Assembly (NCBI GenBank): GCA_002897735.1
Contig: BDTW01000055.1
Location: 1-55,797 of the forward strand
Origin: a bacterium BMS3Bbin13
GTDB taxonomy: Bacteria > Pseudomonadota > Gammaproteobacteria > 21-64-14
Direction: 5' to 3'
DNA: 55,797 bases
The notes beneath the pieces were generated by a model, which was not told the DNA's origin, did no database searches, and was given only the letters and a program-made list of their open reading frames with translations. Both the position numbers and the translations under genes were made by a program. Each line of letters starts with the position of its first letter. The stretch's first letter is position 1. This document shows positions 27,426-36,545 of this stretch, piece by piece.

Positions 27426-29186
27426 GTGAAATTCCTGGAAGACCCGCCGCGATTTCTCTTCTTTACCGGAAAGGGCGGTGTCGGCAAGACCTCGCTCGCC
27501 TGCGCTGCGGCGATCGCGCTCGCCGATCGCGGCCGGCGGGTGCTCCTGGTGAGTACCGACCCGGCCTCCAACGTCGGCCAGGTGCTCGGCGTCGAGATCG
27601 GCAACCGGGTCATCGCCATCGAAGCGGTTGCGGGTCTCGCCGCGTTCGAGATCGACCCGGAGGCCGCGGCCCGCGCCTACCGCGAGCGCATCGTGGGTCC
27701 GGTGCGCGGTGTGTTACCGGACACGACCGTCAAAAGCATAGAAGAGCAGCTATCCGGAGCCTGCACCACCGAGATCGCGGCCTTCGACGAGTTCACCCAC
27801 TTGCTCGCCGACGGCGCGGCGGCGCGCAACTTCGACCACGTGGTCTTCGATACCGCGCCGACCGGTCATACCATCCGCCTCCTGCAGTTGCCGGGCGCCT
27901 GGAGCACGTTCCTCGAGACGGGCAACGGCGATGCGTCATGTCTCGGGCCGCTCGCGGGGCTCGACAAACAGCGCGAACGTTACCGGGCGGCGGTGGCCAC
28001 GCTCGCCGATCCCGATCGCACCCGCCTCGTGCTGGTGGCCCGAGCGCGGAACGCGGCGTTGCGCGAGGTCGCCCGAACCCACGAAGAGTTGGCCGCGCTG
28101 GGCCTCACCCGACAGAACCTGGTGATCAACGGTGTGCTGCCCGCCTCGGAAGCGGAAGCCCACCCGCTCGCCGCGGCGATCCGCACGCGCGAGGAGGCCG
28201 CGTTGGCGGCCCTGCCCGAAGCGCTTGCGGCGTTGCCGGGCGACGAACTCCCGCTCAAGCCCTTCAACCTCGTCGGCATCGAGCGGCTGCGCGCGTTCTT
28301 CGCCGACGAGACGAGCCCCGTCTCCGCGGAGGCGGCGATGCCGTATGCGCTCGATGCCCCGGACCTCGCGAGTCTGGTCGATCGCATCGCGGCCGACGGT
28401 CGTGGGCTGGTGATGCTGATGGGCAAGGGCGGCGTCGGCAAGACCTCGCTCGCCGCGGCGATCGCGGTGGCGCTCGCCGAGCGCGGGTTCGCGGTGCATC
28501 TCAGCACTTCCGATCCGGCGGCGCATCTCACCGAGACGCTGGACGGGTCGTCCGCGCACCTCAGTGTCAGCCGCATCGACCCCGCGGTCGAGACCGCGCG
28601 CTACCGCGAGCACGTCCTGGCGACCAAGGGCGCGCATCTCGACGCCGAGGGTCGGGCGCTGCTCGAGGAGGATCTGCGCTCGCCCTGCACCGATGAGACC
28701 GCCGTATTCCAGGCCTTCTCACGGATCATTCGAGAGGCGGACAAGCGCTTCGTGATCATGGATACCGCGCCCACCGGCCACACGCTGCTCCTGCTGGATG
28801 CCACCGGCGCCTACCACCGCGAGGTGGTCCGGCAGATGGGCGACAAGGGCACGCACTTCACGACGCCGATGATGCAACTCCAGGACGCCAAGCGTACCAA
28901 GGTGCTCGTCGTCACCCTGGCGGAGACCACGCCGGTGCTGGAGGCGGCGCGGCTGCAGGCGGATCTGCACCGCGCGGGCATCGAGCCGTGGGCGTGGATC
29001 GTCAACCAGAGCCTGGCCGCCGCCGCGCCCCGCTCGGCGCTGCTGCGCCACCGCGCCCGGGCGGAACTCGGCGAGATCGAGGCCGTCGCGCGGGAGCACG
29101 CCGTGCGCTATGCGGTGGTGCCGCTCCTCGCCGAAGAGCCGGTGGGGGTTGTACGACTCCGCGCGCTCGTGGAAGGCGCCGGGTAA
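27426..29186 (+). CDS. arsA: arsenite-transporting ATPase ArsA
   Basis: This is the soluble ATPase that drives As(III) export through a membrane partner. It has about 586 aa and two homologous halves. Walker A motifs are GKGGVGKTS near residues 15 and 333, each half with DTAPTGHT. The three metal-site Cys of E. coli ArsA have counterparts: GACTTEIAAFDE, DASCLGP and SPCTDETAVFQ. The GTG at 27426 is preferred because GGAGG lies 6 bases upstream; ATG 27408, overlapping the arsD stop, is also in frame. No arsB or acr3 gene follows. Confidence 0.92.
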   Translation: MKFLEDPPRFLFFTGKGGVGKTSLACAAAIALADRGRRVLLVSTDPASNVGQVLGVEIGNRVIAIEAVAGLAAFEIDPEAAARAYRERIVGPVRGVLPDTTVKSIEEQLSGACTTEIAAFDEFTHLLADGAAARNFDHVVFDTAPTGHTIRLLQLPGAWSTFLETGNGDASCLGPLAGLDKQRERYRAAVATLADPDRTRLVLVARARNAALREVARTHEELAALGLTRQNLVINGVLPASEAEAHPLAAAIRTREEAALAALPEALAALPGDELPLKPFNLVGIERLRAFFADETSPVSAEAAMPYALDAPDLASLVDRIAADGRGLVMLMGKGGVGKTSLAAAIAVALAERGFAVHLSTSDPAAHLTETLDGSSAHLSVSRIDPAVETARYREHVLATKGAHLDAEGRALLEEDLRSPCTDETAVFQAFSRIIREADKRFVIMDTAPTGHTLLLLDATGAYHREVVRQMGDKGTHFTTPMMQLQDAKRTKVLVVTLAETTPVLEAARLQADLHRAGIEPWAWIVNQSLAAAAPRSALLRHRARAELGEIEAVAREHAVRYAVVPLLAEEPVGVVRLRALVEGAG

Positions 29187-29304
29187 AACGATTCAAAACA
29201 CCCGGTGAATCTTCCCGAAACCATTGTGCGGCTATTCTGATAATATCGGGTCCGAAACGGTCGTTCCGGTCGTGGGTTTCACTCGAGAAAGCCGCAACAA
29301 TCAC

Positions 29305-29841
29305 ATGAATGATAGAAAGAAAATAAGGGTTTTATTTTGCTGCATGGGGAACATCTGTCGTTCGCCGACCGCCGAGGGGGTGTTTCGGGCCTTGGTCGAA
29401 CGCGAAGGCCTGACGGAGTTTTTCGAGATCGACTCGGCGGGGACGCATGCCTATCACGTCGGCAACCCGCCGGATGAGCGGGCGCAACGGGCGGCGCTGC
29501 GGTGCGGGGTGGATCTCGGACGGCTTCGGGCGCGGCGGGTGCGCGGCGGGGATTTCGAGAGCTTCGATTACATTCTCGCGATGGACCGGGAGAATCTGGA
29601 GGAGTTGGAGACGATCTGCCCGCCCGAGTATCGCGAGCGGTTGCAGTTGTTTCTTTCCTTCGCCCCGGATCTCGGGATCGATGAGGTGCCGGATCCGTAC
29701 TATGGCGGAACCGGCGGTTTCGATCGAGTGCTGAGTATGGTCGAGGAGGGCGGCACAGCGCTGCTGGAGGCGTTGCGCCGTCGTCATGGGGTGTCCGAAG
29801 GCACGCCCGCGGCGCCGGACGGGGTTCATCCCGAGCCGTGA
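29305..29841 (+). CDS. low-molecular-weight protein-tyrosine phosphatase
   Basis: This phosphatase has 178 aa. The active-site loop is C13-MGNIC-R19 followed by SPTAEGVF, and the general-acid Asp is in VPDPYYGG. Unlike ArsC it lacks a relay Cys pair and has the DPYY Asp, so it is a true LMW-PTP rather than a second arsenate reductase. It lies 118 bases after arsA; the gap contains AT-rich TAATAT at about 29242 but no clear promoter. It may be independent of the ars operon, or may act on signalling or exopolysaccharide kinases. Confidence 0.9.
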   Translation: MNDRKKIRVLFCCMGNICRSPTAEGVFRALVEREGLTEFFEIDSAGTHAYHVGNPPDERAQRAALRCGVDLGRLRARRVRGGDFESFDYILAMDRENLEELETICPPEYRERLQLFLSFAPDLGIDEVPDPYYGGTGGFDRVLSMVEEGGTALLEALRRRHGVSEGTPAAPDGVHPEP

Positions 29842-29845
29842 ATAC

Positions 29846-29884
29846 GCCGCCGTAAGGGGCGGGCAAGCCCACCCCTTGCGGCGG
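29846..29884. terminator. bidirectional hairpin between convergent genes
   Basis: CCGCCGTAAGGGG pairs with CCCCTTGCGGCGG (one G-T wobble), with further GGGC/GCCC pairing around an AA loop. It sits 5 bases after the phosphatase stop and 5 bases before the rne stop, so it could end transcription from both sides. The GTAAGGGGCGGGC core resembles a degenerate REP-like copy. Confidence 0.7.
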
Positions 29885-29888
29885 TGGG

Positions 29889-32513
29889 TCAGGTCTTTTC
29901 GTCGGGCGCGGTCACGCGCGGGGAAGGAGGCACCTCCGGGGCGGCGGTTTCGCGCCGGGGCGGGGTGTTCTCCGTTCGGGTGCCGGCGTCGGTCGGATGC
30001 TCCGGGGCCGGGCCGGGCGACGGCGGGGCGGCGGACGGCACGGGGGGGCGCGGGGTGTCCTGCGCGGCGGGCATGACCGGTTCCGGGGCCTGTGGCGGCG
30101 AGGCCGGTGCCGGCGGATTTCCACTCCCGGTCGGGGCCGTGCTTTCGGTGTGCTCGTCGGGCGCCGTGGCCCGTGGCGGTGCCGGGGGGCTTGCGGCATC
30201 GTGCCCGGGCTGCTCGGCCGGTGTGGCGCCGAGGGCGGGGTCGCGCCGGCGGCGGCGACCACCGCGGCGGCTGCGCCGCCCCGAACGCCCGGTGGATGGC
30301 GTGCCCTCCCCGGTACCGGTATCGCGCCCCTCCCGAGGGGGGCGGGCCGAAGGAGAGGTGGAGACCGGTGCGGACGGGGCACCCGCCGCGTCGGGTGCCG
30401 GGACGTTGGCACCGTTCCCGGGCACGGACGAAGCCGATCGGTTCGCATCCTGCGGCGCACGTCCCCCCTCTGCTGGCTGCGGCGCACGTCCCCCCTCTGC
30501 TGGCTGCGGCGCACGTCCCCCCTCTGCTGGCTGCGGCGCACGTCCCCCCTCTGCTGGCTGCGGCGCACGTCCCCCCTCTGCTGGCTGCGACGCACGCCCC
30601 CCCTCTGCGGGGCGATCGGCAACCCGGCCGCCACCCTGTGTTCCGGATCGCCGGGGCCGGCGGCGCGGGCCCCGGGATTCCGGAGTCCGCGCGGCCCGGC
30701 TCGCCCCGCTCCCTGTGCCTCCCCTGGCGCCGGAAGTGGGGCGTCGGGCACCGCTTGCCGGTGCCCGGGTTGCGCCTTCGTCGGGCCGTGACGCGGTGTC
30801 CGGTGTGTTGTCCCGGTCGCCGTCGTGCGGGAACAGGGTGGACCACAATCGTTGCAGGAAGCCGCCGTCACGCTGCGCCGGTACCGCCGCGGCGGGCGTC
30901 GGTGCGCGCGGGGCCACGTTGTGCACCGCCGGCGCCTCGGCCGGCTCACGGACCGTGGACGACGCCGGCTTGGCGGCGGTCGATTCCGGGGGCCGCACCA
31001 TCTGGTAGCTGAAATGTGCGGCCGGTTCTGCGGCGAGTTCGTCGGTGCGCACGCGCCGCACCTCGAAGCGCGGCGTCTCGAGCGAGGGATCCGGTACCAC
31101 CAGTATGGAGATCCGGTGGCGCTGTTCGATCTCGCCCAGGGCGTCACGCTTCTCGTTGAGCAGGTAGGTACCGACATTGACCGGTACCGTGACGACGACC
31201 CGGCCGGTATGCTCCTTCATGGCCTGTTCTTCGAGCAGCCGCAGGATCGACAGCGCAAGGGACTCCACGCCGCGGATGCTGCCCTGGCCGTTGCAGCGCG
31301 GGCACACCTCGAGTGCGATCTCGCCGAGCGAGGGGCGCAGGCGTTGGCGTGACATCTCCAGCAGGCCGAAACGGGAGATGCGTCCGACCTGGACGCGCGC
31401 GCGGTCGGCCTTGAGGGACTCGCGCAGGCGATTTTCGACTTCGCGCTGGTTGCGCACCGGGCTCATGTCGATGAAGTCGATGACGATGAGTCCGCCCAGG
31501 TCGCGTAGCCGAAGCTGGCGTGCGATCTCCTCGGACGCCTCCAGATTGGTTTGCAGCGCCGTCTCCTCGATGTCGCTGCCCTTGGTGGCGCGCGCGGAGT
31601 TGATGTCGATGGAGACCAGTGCCTCGGTGCGATCGATCACCACGGCGCCGCCCGAGGGCAACTGGACCACGCGCTGGAAGGCGGACTCGATCTGGGACTC
31701 GATCTGGAAACGCGTGAACAGCGGAACCCCGTCCTGGTAGTGCTTGAGCTTGCCCAGGTTCTGGGGCATGACTTGTTCCACGAAGTCGCGCGCCTGCTGG
31801 TAGGCCTCCGGCTGGTCGATCAGAATCTCGCCGATGTCCCCGGAGAGATAGTCCCGCAGAGCCCGGATCATCAGGTTGCTTTCCTGGAACACCAGGAACG
31901 GAGCGGGGCGCTCCGTGGCGGCCTTGCTGATGACTTCCCAGAGGTGCAACAGGTAGTCGAGGTCCCACTGCAACTCTTCGGCGGCGCGGCCCACGCCGGC
32001 GGTGCGCACGATCAGGCCCATGTCCTCGGGGATGTCGAGGGCACTGACCGCATCGCGGAGCAACTGACGGTCCTCGCCCTCGATGCGCCGCGAGACGCCG
32101 CCGGCGCGGGGATTGTTGGGCATCAGGACGAGATAGCGGCCCGCGAGGCTGATAAAGGTGGTGAGGGCCGCGCCCTTGTTACCGCGCTCCTCTTTGTCCA
32201 CCTGGACGAGGAGTTCCTGGCCCTCGTGGATGGCGTCCTTGATCTGGATGCGACCCCCGCCCTCGCCCGCCGCGGGGTCGAAATTGCTGCGCGCAATCTC
32301 CTTGAAGGGCAGGAACCCGTGGCGCCCGGAGCCGTAGTCGATGAACGCGGCCTCCAGGCTGGGTTCGACTCGCGTAACCTTACCCTTGTAGATATTGGAT
32401 TTTTTCTGCTCCCGCGAGACCGCTTCGATATCGAGGTCGTAGAGACGTTGGCCGTCCACCATGGCCACGCGCAACTCTTCCGGCTGAGTCGCGTTCATCA
32501 GCATTCGCTTCAT
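29889..32513 (-). CDS. rne: ribonuclease E
   Basis: This is the endonuclease of the RNA degradosome and rRNA/tRNA maturation. It has 874 aa. The S1 domain is about residues 35-120. Catalytic Asp303 (SIDINSARA) and Asp346 ([10 protein letters not shown]) and the Zn-link Cys404/Cys407 (CPRCNGQG) fall at the same numbers as in E. coli. From about residue 510 the tail is disordered and Pro/Ala/Arg-rich. Residues about 634-687 form a nine-residue repeat (RAPQPAEGG) encoded by a 27-bp DNA repeat. The gene is divergent from rluC with a long leader, the usual setting for rne autoregulation. Confidence 0.95.
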   Translation of the reverse strand: MKRMLMNATQPEELRVAMVDGQRLYDLDIEAVSREQKKSNIYKGKVTRVEPSLEAAFIDYGSGRHGFLPFKEIARSNFDPAAGEGGGRIQIKDAIHEGQELLVQVDKEERGNKGAALTTFISLAGRYLVLMPNNPRAGGVSRRIEGEDRQLLRDAVSALDIPEDMGLIVRTAGVGRAAEELQWDLDYLLHLWEVISKAATERPAPFLVFQESNLMIRALRDYLSGDIGEILIDQPEAYQQARDFVEQVMPQNLGKLKHYQDGVPLFTRFQIESQIESAFQRVVQLPSGGAVVIDRTEALVSIDINSARATKGSDIEETALQTNLEASEEIARQLRLRDLGGLIVIDFIDMSPVRNQREVENRLRESLKADRARVQVGRISRFGLLEMSRQRLRPSLGEIALEVCPRCNGQGSIRGVESLALSILRLLEEQAMKEHTGRVVVTVPVNVGTYLLNEKRDALGEIEQRHRISILVVPDPSLETPRFEVRRVRTDELAAEPAAHFSYQMVRPPESTAAKPASSTVREPAEAPAVHNVAPRAPTPAAAVPAQRDGGFLQRLWSTLFPHDGDRDNTPDTASRPDEGATRAPASGARRPTSGARGGTGSGASRAARTPESRGPRRRPRRSGTQGGGRVADRPAEGGRASQPAEGGRAPQPAEGGRAPQPAEGGRAPQPAEGGRAPQPAEGGRAPQDANRSASSVPGNGANVPAPDAAGAPSAPVSTSPSARPPREGRDTGTGEGTPSTGRSGRRSRRGGRRRRRDPALGATPAEQPGHDAASPPAPPRATAPDEHTESTAPTGSGNPPAPASPPQAPEPVMPAAQDTPRPPVPSAAPPSPGPAPEHPTDAGTRTENTPPRRETAAPEVPPSPRVTAPDEKT
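30451..30612 (-). repeat. 27-bp tandem repeat inside rne
   Basis: The 27-base unit (TGCGGCGCACG then TCCCCCCTCTGCTGGC on the plus strand) is repeated five times identically from 30451 to 30585, and a sixth, diverged copy ends at 30612. Because 27 is a multiple of three, unit changes keep the rne frame and only alter the length of the disordered tail (RAPQPAEGG per unit). It is not a CRISPR array, as units abut with no spacers. Confidence 0.95.
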
Positions 32514-33005
32514 AGTTTTGATCTCTCCGGCGCTCGGTGCGCGCCCGGTGACGGGCCCGCGATCCGCACAGCGGCCCGCCCGGCCCCGACCCGGCCGCGC
32601 GCAGACCGCCGCTTGCGGGCGGTCGCGCGGAAGGGCGGGGGGAGCGAGGCGCCACTGCGCCGGCCCGCCATGCGGGCCGGAGAGCGCTCTCCAATGGAAC
32701 CAATCCGGTCGTCAGAAACCAGAGCCACATCACGACGCATGTCCCCGGGTCCACGCAGGCAGCCGCGGGCCGGTCAGAGTCGTGCGCCAGTCTGGTCATT
32801 ACTTGCAAATCCTCGATCCCGCGCCGTTCCGGGTTTCCGGTCGCCGCATGGAAATCCGCATCCGTCCCCGCCGGCGGGAGGGCCGGATCGGGACCGTTTT
32901 CCGGTCGTTGGGCCGGGTGCGGGAGAAAACCGAAGCCTTGCCGCGGTACGGATCTCGTGCCCGCACCGCGTTGAGGCTATTTGAGGACGCGCCGCGCCCA
33001 ATTGG
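32514..33005 (-). promoter_or_regulatory. long rne 5' leader
   Basis: About 490 bases separate the likely rne promoter from the start codon. E. coli rne has a 361-base leader that RNase E cleaves to limit its own synthesis. Open frames here are not convincing. A comparable autoregulatory leader is inferred from length and position only; I could not define its stem-loops. Confidence 0.5.
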
Positions 33006-33034
33006 ACTATATCAGCGTTACCGGGTCCCATCAA
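33006..33034 (-). promoter_or_regulatory. rne promoter
   Basis: On the minus strand TTGATG (33034-33029), a 17-base spacer and TATAGT (33011-33006) form a good sigma-70 promoter. It would place the rne start site near 32999, about 485 bases before the start codon. The rluC start is at 33068, so the divergent promoters share this stretch. Confidence 0.7.
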
Positions 33035-33067
33035 TTGAGGCGGCGAAACTGATATGATCCCCGGTCG

Positions 33068-34033
33068 ATGAGTGTCGACTCGAACAGCGCCCCCAGGGCC
33101 GCCCCCAGTGCTGCCCGCGTGGTCGTCGTGGAGGCCGCCGACGCCGGCCAACGCATCGACAACTTTCTGGTCCGGCACATGAAGGGCGTGCCCCGCAGCC
33201 ACCTCTACCGCGTGCTGCGCACCGGCCAGGTGCGCGTCAACCGCGGGCGGATCCGTGCCCACTATCGCCTGCAGGCCGGCGACGAGGTGCGCATACCGCC
33301 GTTCGCGGGTACGCCCGCGCGCCCCGGACCAGCGCCGGAGGGGTTCGCCTGGGTGCGCGAGCGGATCCTGTACCGCGACCCGGATCTGCTGGTGCTGGAC
33401 AAGCCCGCCGGGGTGGCGGTGCACGCCGGCTCGGGGATCGCCTACGGCGTCATCGAGGGGCTGCGCGCCTTCTACCCCGACGAGCGCACGCTGGAGCTGG
33501 CGCACCGCCTCGATCGCGGCACCTCCGGCTGCCTGATGGTGACGCGCTCGCGTGCCGCACTGCGCACCGTACACCGCGCACTGCGCGAGGGGCGGGTGGA
33601 GAAACGTTATCTGGCACTGGTGGCGGGACGCTGGGAGGGCGGGGCGCGCGAGATCCGCGCCCCCCTGCAACGCAACGTACTGCGCGGCGGCGAGCGCATG
33701 GTCGAGGTCGACGATACGGGAAAGGCGGCGCGCAGCCGCTTCCACCCCGTGACCCGTTATCGCCGGGCGACCCTCATGGAGGTCACCCTCTCGACCGGGC
33801 GTACCCACCAGATCCGGGTCCACGCCGCGCACGCCGGCCATCCGGTGGCGGGCGACTCCAAATACGGAGACACGGCGTTCAATCGCCGGATGCGCACTGC
33901 GGGCCTGCGCCGCTTGTTTCTGCATGCGCAGTTCGTGGCGCTGGACCCGGGGGACGGCGCGCGCGCCTGGAGTGCCAGCGCGCCCCTGCCACCGGAACTG
34001 CGCGCCGTACTGGAGGCCCTGGAGGAGGCATGA
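33068..34033 (+). CDS. rluC: 23S rRNA pseudouridine synthase RluC
   Basis: It makes pseudouridines in 23S rRNA (positions 955, 2504 and 2580 in E. coli). It has 321 aa. An S4-like RNA-binding domain occupies about residues 25-85, followed by the RluA-type catalytic domain with HRLDRGTSG, in which Asp149 is the catalytic residue. The location, divergent from rne, is the classic one. The stop overlaps the next gene (ATGA). Confidence 0.94.
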   Translation: MSVDSNSAPRAAPSAARVVVVEAADAGQRIDNFLVRHMKGVPRSHLYRVLRTGQVRVNRGRIRAHYRLQAGDEVRIPPFAGTPARPGPAPEGFAWVRERILYRDPDLLVLDKPAGVAVHAGSGIAYGVIEGLRAFYPDERTLELAHRLDRGTSGCLMVTRSRAALRTVHRALREGRVEKRYLALVAGRWEGGAREIRAPLQRNVLRGGERMVEVDDTGKAARSRFHPVTRYRRATLMEVTLSTGRTHQIRVHAAHAGHPVAGDSKYGDTAFNRRMRTAGLRRLFLHAQFVALDPGDGARAWSASAPLPPELRAVLEALEEA

Positions 34034-34692
34034 GGAACGGGTATCGCCTGCTGGTGTTCGACTGGGACGGCACGCTGATGGATTCGGCCGCGCACATCGT
34101 CGCCGGCCTGCGCGCCGCGCTCGCCGATCTGGGCGCGGCACCGATTCCCGAGGCACGTCTGCGCAACGTCATCGGGCTGGGCCTGCGGGAGGCGCTCGAC
34201 ACCCTGTTCCCCGAGCGGGACGAGGCGTTCAAGCACCGCTACGCCGGGCGCTACCGGACGAGGTTCCTGGGTGCGCCGTCACCGCCGAGCCTGTTCCCGG
34301 GGGCGGCCCCGGTGCTCGAGCGCCTGGCCGGGGACGGCTACCTGCTCGCGGTGGCCACCGGCAAGAGTCGTCAGGGACTCACGCGCGAGTTGCACGCCAC
34401 CGGCCTGGACCGGCGTTTCCACGCCAGTCGCTGCGCCGACGAGACGTGCTCCAAGCCCGATCCCCGGATGCTCACCGAGATCCTCGAGGAACTGGCCGTG
34501 GAACCGCAGCACGCACTGGTCATCGGTGATACGGAGTACGATCTGGAGATGGCGCACCGCGCAGGCGCCCGATCGGTCGCTGCGCTCTACGGCGTGCACG
34601 AGCGGGGACGCCTGCTGCGCCACCGGCCCGAGGCGTGCCTGGAGGCCATCGACGCGCTTCCGGACTGGCTCGCCGGGCACGACGGCGCCTGA
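34030..34692 (+). CDS. HAD-superfamily phosphatase (Gph-like)
   Basis: This is a haloacid-dehalogenase-type phosphatase of 220 aa. Motif I is FDWDGTLMD (Asp11 nucleophile, Asp13), motif II ATGKSRQGL, motif III K-P-D-P-R-M, and motif IV VIGDTEYDLEMA. The family includes phosphoglycolate phosphatase and phosphatases of other small substrates, so the substrate is uncertain. Pseudomonas also has a HAD gene between rluC and sppA. Confidence 0.9.
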   Translation: MRNGYRLLVFDWDGTLMDSAAHIVAGLRAALADLGAAPIPEARLRNVIGLGLREALDTLFPERDEAFKHRYAGRYRTRFLGAPSPPSLFPGAAPVLERLAGDGYLLAVATGKSRQGLTRELHATGLDRRFHASRCADETCSKPDPRMLTEILEELAVEPQHALVIGDTEYDLEMAHRAGARSVAALYGVHERGRLLRHRPEACLEAIDALPDWLAGHDGA

Positions 34693-34722
34693 CCCGTTCT
34701 CCACACGCGAGGGGGATCACCC

Positions 34723-35715
34723 ATGCCCGATCAGGAAATCCCGCCCGGCGGCGACGCCGCGCCGCCGCCCGCGCCGCTTGCGGCCGGCGCTACGGAACAG
34801 ACGCTGTTGCACCGACTCGTCTCCGACTCGCTGGTCGAACGGCGCCGCGCACGGCGCTGGGGGATCTTCTTCAAGTTGCTGCTGTTCGTGTATCTGTTCG
34901 TGCTCCTCGCCGTATTCGTCGTGCCGGGGCACTGGCCGTTTGGGGGGCTGCCGGTGGGGCGTCACACGGCGCTCGTCGATCTCAAGGGGATCATCGCGCC
35001 GGGTACCGCCGCGAGCGCGGACAACGTGATTCGCGGGCTGCGCGCGGCGTTCGACGCCCCCGACACGGCCGGGGTGATCCTGCGTATCAACAGCCCCGGC
35101 GGCAGCCCGGTGCAGGCGGGCGAGATCAACACGGCCATCAAGCGCCTGCGCAAGGCGCACCCGGACATCCCGCTGTACGCGGTCATCACCGACCTGTGTG
35201 CCTCGGGCGGCTACTACGTCGCGGTCGCGGCCGATCAGATCTACGCCAATCAGGCCAGCCTGGTCGGCTCGATCGGCGTGCTCATGGACGGGTTCGGGTT
35301 CGTGGGCACCCTCAAGAAGCTCGGCATCGAGCGCCGGCTCATCACCGCCGGCGCGCGCAAGGGTTTCATGGACCCGTTCTCGCCGGAGAAACCCGCGGAC
35401 GTGGCGCACGTGCACGAGATGCTCGCCGACATCCACCGCCAGTTCATCAAGGCGGTTCGACAGGGACGCGGGAGCCGGCTCAAGCCGAACCCGGAGCTGT
35501 TCAGCGGTCTGGTGTGGACCGGCGACGAGAGCCTGAAGCTGGGTCTGATCGACGGCATCGGCGATACACATTACGTGGCGAGCAAGCTGATCGGCGCCCC
35601 GCGCATCGTGGACTACACCCGGCGCCGGAGCCTGTTCGAGCGCCTCACCGACCGGGTCGGCACGACGATGGCGAACACCGTCCTCACGTGGCTGTCGACC
35701 CCGCAACTGCGCTGA
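34723..35715 (+). CDS. sppA: S49-family signal peptide peptidase SppA
   Basis: This membrane-bound Ser/Lys peptidase degrades cleaved signal peptides. It has 330 aa. One membrane helix lies near residues 48-70 (FKLLLFVYLFVLLAVFVV). The catalytic Ser161 is in CASGGYYVAVAAD and the general-base Lys213 in GARKGFMDPFSP. VILRINSPGGSP is also conserved. The short form (SppA36K-like) has the N-terminal anchor and a single catalytic domain. AGGGGG lies about 10 bases before the ATG. Confidence 0.92.
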   Translation: MPDQEIPPGGDAAPPPAPLAAGATEQTLLHRLVSDSLVERRRARRWGIFFKLLLFVYLFVLLAVFVVPGHWPFGGLPVGRHTALVDLKGIIAPGTAASADNVIRGLRAAFDAPDTAGVILRINSPGGSPVQAGEINTAIKRLRKAHPDIPLYAVITDLCASGGYYVAVAADQIYANQASLVGSIGVLMDGFGFVGTLKKLGIERRLITAGARKGFMDPFSPEKPADVAHVHEMLADIHRQFIKAVRQGRGSRLKPNPELFSGLVWTGDESLKLGLIDGIGDTHYVASKLIGAPRIVDYTRRRSLFERLTDRVGTTMANTVLTWLSTPQLR

Positions 35716-35942
35716 GCCCACGCCGTCCTTACGCGCGAATTGCACCGCCCTTCGGGGAATTTCGCCGCGACGGCGGGTCGGGTCATCCGAGGGCGGATGT
35801 TACGATGCGAGAACTGACCCCATCCTCCGGTCGCGGGGCTCGCCCCGCCGGTTATGGGAACCCCCGTTGCCGGAAGAGACCTGGAGGGCGGGGTTCACCC
35901 GCCGGTGCGCGAATCTGCGACGTCGGCCGGGCGAGCCCGGCC
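35716..35942. repeat. REP-like cluster between sppA and maf
   Basis: No gene lies in this 227-base gap. It holds two degenerate palindromes (35832-35851, core GCGGGGCTCGCCCCGC; and about 35884-35903) and the upstream part of one full copy at 35922-35946 in minus orientation. The last overlaps the maf stop codon. The first part (35716-35830) shows nothing recognisable. Confidence 0.65.
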
Positions 35943-35946
35943 CTAC
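35922..35946 (-). repeat. REP-like palindrome supplying the maf stop codon
   Basis: On the minus strand the sequence reads ...ATCCTGTAGGGCCGGGCTCG, where the TAG inside GTAGGGC is the in-frame stop of maf. The element is a complete family member with matching CCGG arms. It shows that the element lies at, and may have rewritten, the end of a gene. Confidence 0.8.
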
Positions 35947-36545
35947 AGGATGCGCACGCCCTCGTGTTCGAGCATGCGTGTCAGACGGATGAGCGGCAGG
36001 CCCATGAGCGCGGTGGGATCGTCGCCGATGAGGCGCTCGAACAGCGCGATGCCCAGGCCCTCGGAGCGGAAGCTCCCGGCGCAGTTGAAGGGCCGCTCGC
36101 GCTCGACGTAGCGCTCGATCTGATCGCGGGTCAGGCGCCGGAATATCACCTCGAAGGGAACCACGTCGGCCTGCATGCGTCCGCTCGCCGTGTTGAGCAG
36201 GGTCAGGCCGATGACGAAGCGCACGCTGCGCCCGGCCGCGTGCAGGAGTTGGAGGCGGGCGTTCCCGCCGTCGCCGGGTTTCCCGAGGATGCGGCCTTCG
36301 AGCACGGCGACCTGATCGGAGCCGATGATGAGCGCCTCCGGGAACGCTTCGGCCGCGGCGCGGGCCTTCGCCTGCGCCAGGCGCTCGACGAGGGCCTCCG
36401 GCGCTTCGTCGGGGTGCGGCGTCTCGTCCACCTCGGGCGCGTAGGTCTCGAAATCCAGGTCCAGGCGTTTCAGCAGTTCGCGCCGATAGGGCGAGGTGGA
36501 GGCGAGGACCAGCCGGGCCGGCGGGGCGGGGGGGCGGGCGCTCAC
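35943..36545 (-). CDS. maf: Maf/YceF-like nucleotide pyrophosphatase
   Basis: This house-cleaning pyrophosphatase of 200 aa is of the YceF subgroup (7-methyl-GTP in E. coli). LVLASTSPYRRELLKRL is the N-terminal motif, IIGSDQVAVLEGRILGKP the catalytic loop, and NCAGSFRSEGLGI the C-terminal signature. The GTG at 36545 shares bases with the stop of pycB (GTGA). A longer upstream frame exists but is the shadow of pycB. The stop codon lies in a REP-like element. Confidence 0.9.
   Translation of the reverse strand: MSARPPAPPARLVLASTSPYRRELLKRLDLDFETYAPEVDETPHPDEAPEALVERLAQAKARAAAEAFPEALIIGSDQVAVLEGRILGKPGDGGNARLQLLHAAGRSVRFVIGLTLLNTASGRMQADVVPFEVIFRRLTRDQIERYVERERPFNCAGSFRSEGLGIALFERLIGDDPTALMGLPLIRLTRMLEHEGVRIL

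Noticed and set aside
29305-29841. Second arsenate reductase
   Set aside because: It has the DPYY general-acid motif and lacks the Cys relay pair, so it is a tyrosine phosphatase.
30451-30612. CRISPR array
   Set aside because: The 27-bp units abut without spacers, are in frame with rne, and no cas gene is near.
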